Both the position numbers and the translations under genes were made by a program. Source: Gonatopus flavifemur (taxonomy: Eukaryota; Arthropoda; Insecta; Hymenoptera; Dryinidae). From it: a stretch of DNA of 64,000 nucleotides. Of the stretch, positions 60,938 through 64,000 are shown piece after piece. Under the pieces are notes generated by a model. It was not told where the DNA came from and searched no databases. It saw only the letters and a list, made by a program, of their open reading frames with translations. The DNA lies in contig JAFFJZ010000003.1 in assembly GCA_018340375.1 (NCBI GenBank), positions 28,520,001 through 28,584,000 of the forward strand, in the 5' to 3' direction. Each line of letters begins with the position of its first letter. Within the stretch, counting starts at the first letter, position 1.

Positions 60938-61814
60938 GATCAACAGAGTAGCTTGTGCTGATGGAATGTTAATATGTGTGTGAATGATCATTTCCAAATC
61001 TGATCATGATGATTCGTTAAGCGTTTATATCAAGTTCTTGGTGACACTATTTCACACGGTGCAATAGGTACAGCGGTGGAGAAGAATTTGTATTCGGAGG
61101 AATACAAACACACAGATGAATCGATCAGGTCGGGATCTTCTCTCAATGAATTCCTGAGTCCACTGACAACAATGACAAAGAGTGAATACTTTGGATGAGA
61201 AAACTCAAGTTTGGAGAAATTTTCAAGACGTACGCCTTAGAAGACCCTTGAAATTTGATGAATTCGATGGAACATTAGACAAGGATGAAACGGTGTGATC
61301 AGGATTCCCTTAGTACATTTCAAGTCCACTGAAAGTGATGATGAGAAGTAAGTACTTTCGAGATGATAATTCAAGTTTAAACAAATGTAGGAAACCATAT
61401 ATACAAGCCTAAGGTTGTATAAAATACTGTCTACACTATACTGATTTAACGTGTATCATTTATATTGCAAATCGAGAACCCGATTATCCATTTATTATCG
61501 AATTTATAAGATGTATATAGTGTATGAAAAATTTCAAGTTTATTTGAAAATATAATATTCTTTGTAATTCTTTGAATTGGAAATCCCAATACATATAATT
61601 GAGTTCTCAATTTTTACTTTTTCATTACTCTAACAGCATAATGTGTCTGTGGGACGTGTTTTCTGATTATGAATATTACAGTGATCTTGGGGTAATCATG
61701 TTCAGATTGTTCGTAGATCAGAACTTGATACAAACGCTTAACGAATGATTATGATCAGATTTGGAAATGATCATCCACACATATTAACATTCCATCAGCA
61801 CAACCTACTGTATC
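60938..61814. repeat. Long inverted arms around a 680-bp centre
   Basis: The left arm (about 60938-61036) and right arm (about 61720-61814) are inverted copies for about 95 bp with few differences, including TTGTGCTGATGGAATGTTAA and CATTTCCAAATCTGATCAT. Part of the arm end (CAGTAGGTTGTGCT) is also present at about 60894. The centre holds two diverged tandem blocks with AGTCCACTGA-A-TGATGA and ACTTT-GA-GA. It is probably a TIR transposon remnant; no transposase is seen and no target duplication was found. Confidence 0.6.
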
Positions 61815-62639
61815 AAGAGACGCCGTAGCGTCTCGACACCAAGTACATGAAAACCGTGAAAGAAAAAAAAAATGAAAAAGCATAAGTCGTGCGCTACCGT
61901 GTATTTTTACACGAAAACCAAGATTTTCTATAGTCAAAAAATCTTTAACCCACAATAACTCATCACACATTGAATTTCACGAAAAAATAATTACACTTCT
62001 AGTATATAATTCGAATACACACTTTGGATTAGGCACACTACGAAGTTGATCCGTTCACGCGATCCCGAGATACAAACGTTTCAAATTTTCATGCGATCAA
62101 AACATCAGGATTTTTCTTCATGATCATCGCCACTTTCGATTCATTTTAATCACGATAGCGACGATAGTTCTTCGTCGTCGGAATTCGGGAGGGTTTCTTC
62201 CATTGGCAGAGAGATATTCTGTCTCTTTCCTTCTTGAGACAGCCAATATTCTGTCCTTTCCTTTCTTCCAATATCCAATAGCATTCACTTCAGTTGATGT
62301 ATATTATAATCCAAACATCCAATAGCGTTGATTTCAGCGTAGTGTGATCTATACATTGTCACAACATAAACGAATAACCTGTCAATGAGGCGATGTGTTG
62401 ATAGGTTATTATAATATTAAAAGAATAATTGAAAAATGGACGAATTGCAGGTTACTACATTACAGGTATTACAGGTCATTATAACAACAATCAAACGCAC
62501 ACAAATAACCTGGAATTACATATACTTTTATATATGACTTGAAAAAATTCATGAATGAATTGATGAATAAATGATGAAGAGGTTGTTTGTAAAAAAAAAC
62601 ATAAAAAGTTTGAGAAAGGTATAAATACCCAGGAAAAAA

Positions 62640-62762
62640 TCATGAGATCTATTCAGATCTAAATAGATCTGAATAGATCTGATTTTTGGTCAGATCTGGT
62701 TCAAAAGATCAGATTAGATCTGTTCAGATCTCAGTAGATCTATAATGGTCTATGGTCTAAAA
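62640..62762 (+). repeat. Short repeats of AGATCT and GGTCTA
   Basis: A cluster of AGATCTGAATAGATCT-type self-complementary units, then several ATGGTCTA units, immediately before the 23-bp array. Confidence 0.6.
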
Positions 62763-62804
62763 TAATGGTCTAAAGGTCTATAATGGAATGAATGGATTCA
62801 GTCA

Positions 62805-63976
62805 TTCTAACTATAAACTTTAGTTGCCACAACTAAATATTTTTAGTTGCCGCAACTAAATGTTTTTAGTTGCCACAACTAAATTTTTTTAGTTGCCACA
62901 ACTAAATCCTTTTAGTTGCCACAACTAAATTTTTTTAGTTGCCACAACTAAATTTTTTTAGTTGCCACAACTAAATATTTTTACTTGCCACAACTAAATG
63001 GTTTTAGTTGCCACAACTAAATATTTTTAGTTGCCACAACTAAATTTTTTTACTTGCCACAACTAAATTTTTTTAGTTGCCACAACTAAATCCTTTTAGT
63101 TGCCACAACTAAATATTTTTAGTTGCCACAACTAAATTTGTTTAGTTGCCACAACTAAATATTTTGAGTTGCCCCGACTAAATATTTTCAGTTGCCACAA
63201 CTAAATATTTTTAGTTGCCACAACTAAATATTTTTAGTTGCCACACTAAATATTTTTAGTTGCCACAACTAAATTTTTTTAGTTGCCACAACTAAATAAT
63301 TTTAGTTGCCACAACTAAATTTTTTTAGTTGCCGCAACTAAATATTTTCAGTTGCCACAACTAAATTTTTTTAGTTGCCACAACTAAATTTTTTTAGTTG
63401 CCACAACTAAATATTTTTAGTTGCCACAACTAAATTCTTTTAGTTGCCACGACTAAATTCTTTTAGTTGCCACAACTGAATATTTTTAGTTGCCACAACT
63501 AAATTTTTTCAGTTGCCACAACTAAATATTTTTAGTTGCCACAACTAAAATTATTTATTCGGGGCAACTGAAAATATTTAGTTGCGGCAACTAGAACAAT
63601 ATTGTTTTGAAGAAGATTTTATAAAATTATATCATTTAAATTTCTTGTTTTATGTTCTATAGAAATTCGTTTGTACATAATAAAGGCTAAAAACTTCTAC
63701 CATCGGCCACGCCAAGTGTTCCTGGTTGATGCGAGTTCCGAAACAGGGTTGCCTTTCATATCTTTCTTTTTAATGGTATATTTGTTATATCAAGTAATCT
63801 TCCGGAAAGAGTGAAGTATTTTTTTCAAGGATTTTTTTTCAAGTGTTATTGTGAAATGTTTGTATGGCTTTTGAGATTTGACGTTATTACTAAATCCATT
63901 CATTTCAACGGACCATTTTTCTATATTTGGACTCTCAAAAAGATTTAGTTGAGCCAACTAAATTTTATAGTTAGAA
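62805..63976. mobile_element. TIR-bounded element containing the 23-bp array
   Basis: The left arm TTCTAACTATAAACTTTAGT (62805 on) and the right arm, in reverse TTCTAACTATAAAATTTAGT (ending 63976), match at 21 of 22 positions. Between them are the 23-bp array and about 370 bp of other sequence. I could not find a target duplication, so calling it a transposon is an inference. Confidence 0.5.
62818..63550 (+). repeat. 23-bp self-complementary tandem array, 32 copies
   Basis: The core (A/C)GTTGCC-style motif recurs 32 times between 62823 and 63535 with a period of exactly 23 bp, except one single-base deletion in copy 19 (63241-63250). The consensus unit is TTTAGTTGCCACAACTAAAT plus three bases. 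Each unit is an inverted repeat (TTTAGTTG / CAACTAAA with a 3-nt loop), and neighbouring units also pair across the T-rich spacer. Variants are scattered: ACTTG in copies 8 and 11, CCGC in 2 and 23, spacer TCCTTTT after copies 4 and 12. Degenerate units continue to about 63595. Confidence 0.97.
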
Positions 63977-64000
63977 GGACGTATTTTATCAATACATATT

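Noticed and set aside
62805..63976. CRISPR array
   Set aside because: Units are 23 bp with no unique spacers, each unit is self-complementary, and the genome is eukaryotic; it is a minisatellite.

Overview
This window is eukaryotic, AT-rich, and looks like intergenic or intronic DNA of an arthropod, most likely an insect. The main evidence is a nearly intact Mos1-like (mauritiana-type) mariner transposon, a TTAA-flanked Kolobok/'Mutator-like' transposase remnant of a type common in arthropod genomes, and a dense layer of short palindromic non-autonomous DNA transposons (MITEs). There are no bacterial-style operons, no CRISPR and no rRNA. I could not recognise any host protein-coding exon with confidence, and the order of the insect cannot be read from the sequence alone.

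Layout. 1-9.7 kb: a 484-bp terminal-inverted-repeat (TIR) element at 199-682, a tRNA-like SINE candidate near 1.6 kb, a small MITE at 2.1 kb, a MITE-in-MITE nest at 4356-6227, and two CCCTAGTAG elements at 7.7 and 9.5 kb. 9.7-17.6 kb: mostly unique-looking DNA. 17.6-21.4 kb: a foldback element, then a 2.9-kb TIR element (18506-21430) that contains a 142-bp tandem repeat, a 1525-bp hAT element with a perfect 8-bp target duplication, and two further MITEs. 27.8-35 kb is the densest part: a Kolobok-like remnant split by a 201-bp MITE, the mariner element (29881-31158), then a run of palindromic MITEs, several nested, scattered through a GGGCCC-rich repeat. 41.8-42.9 kb and 45-49.8 kb: more GGGCCC-type repeat, a second Kolobok remnant carrying a hAT MITE, and a 764-bp near-identical direct duplication. 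51.2, 57.8, 59.2 and 59.8 kb: further palindromic elements. 60.9-61.8 kb: an element with long inverted arms. 62.8-64.0 kb: 32 copies of a 23-bp self-complementary repeat inside a pair of TIRs.

How it fits together. Almost every recognisable feature is a transposable element or its by-product. The insertion order can be read in several places: hAT and CACTAAG-type MITEs landed inside an older CCCACACAGC element; a 201-bp MITE landed inside a Kolobok-like reading frame, and removing the MITE plus one copy of its 2-bp target duplication restores that frame; a hAT MITE landed inside a second Kolobok copy. The most widespread group is a set of MITEs ending in CAC(T/G)G followed by an A-rich run, flanked by 2-bp duplications that are TA in most copies but CA/TG in at least five. 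The only transposase that could have been recently active is the mariner one, whose catalytic residues are all present and which is broken by a single-base change in an A-run. I see no convincing new cellular system here; the best leads are the mixed TA/CA-targeting MITE group, the self-complementary 23-bp array, and the odd A/B duplication at 46.7-49.8 kb.
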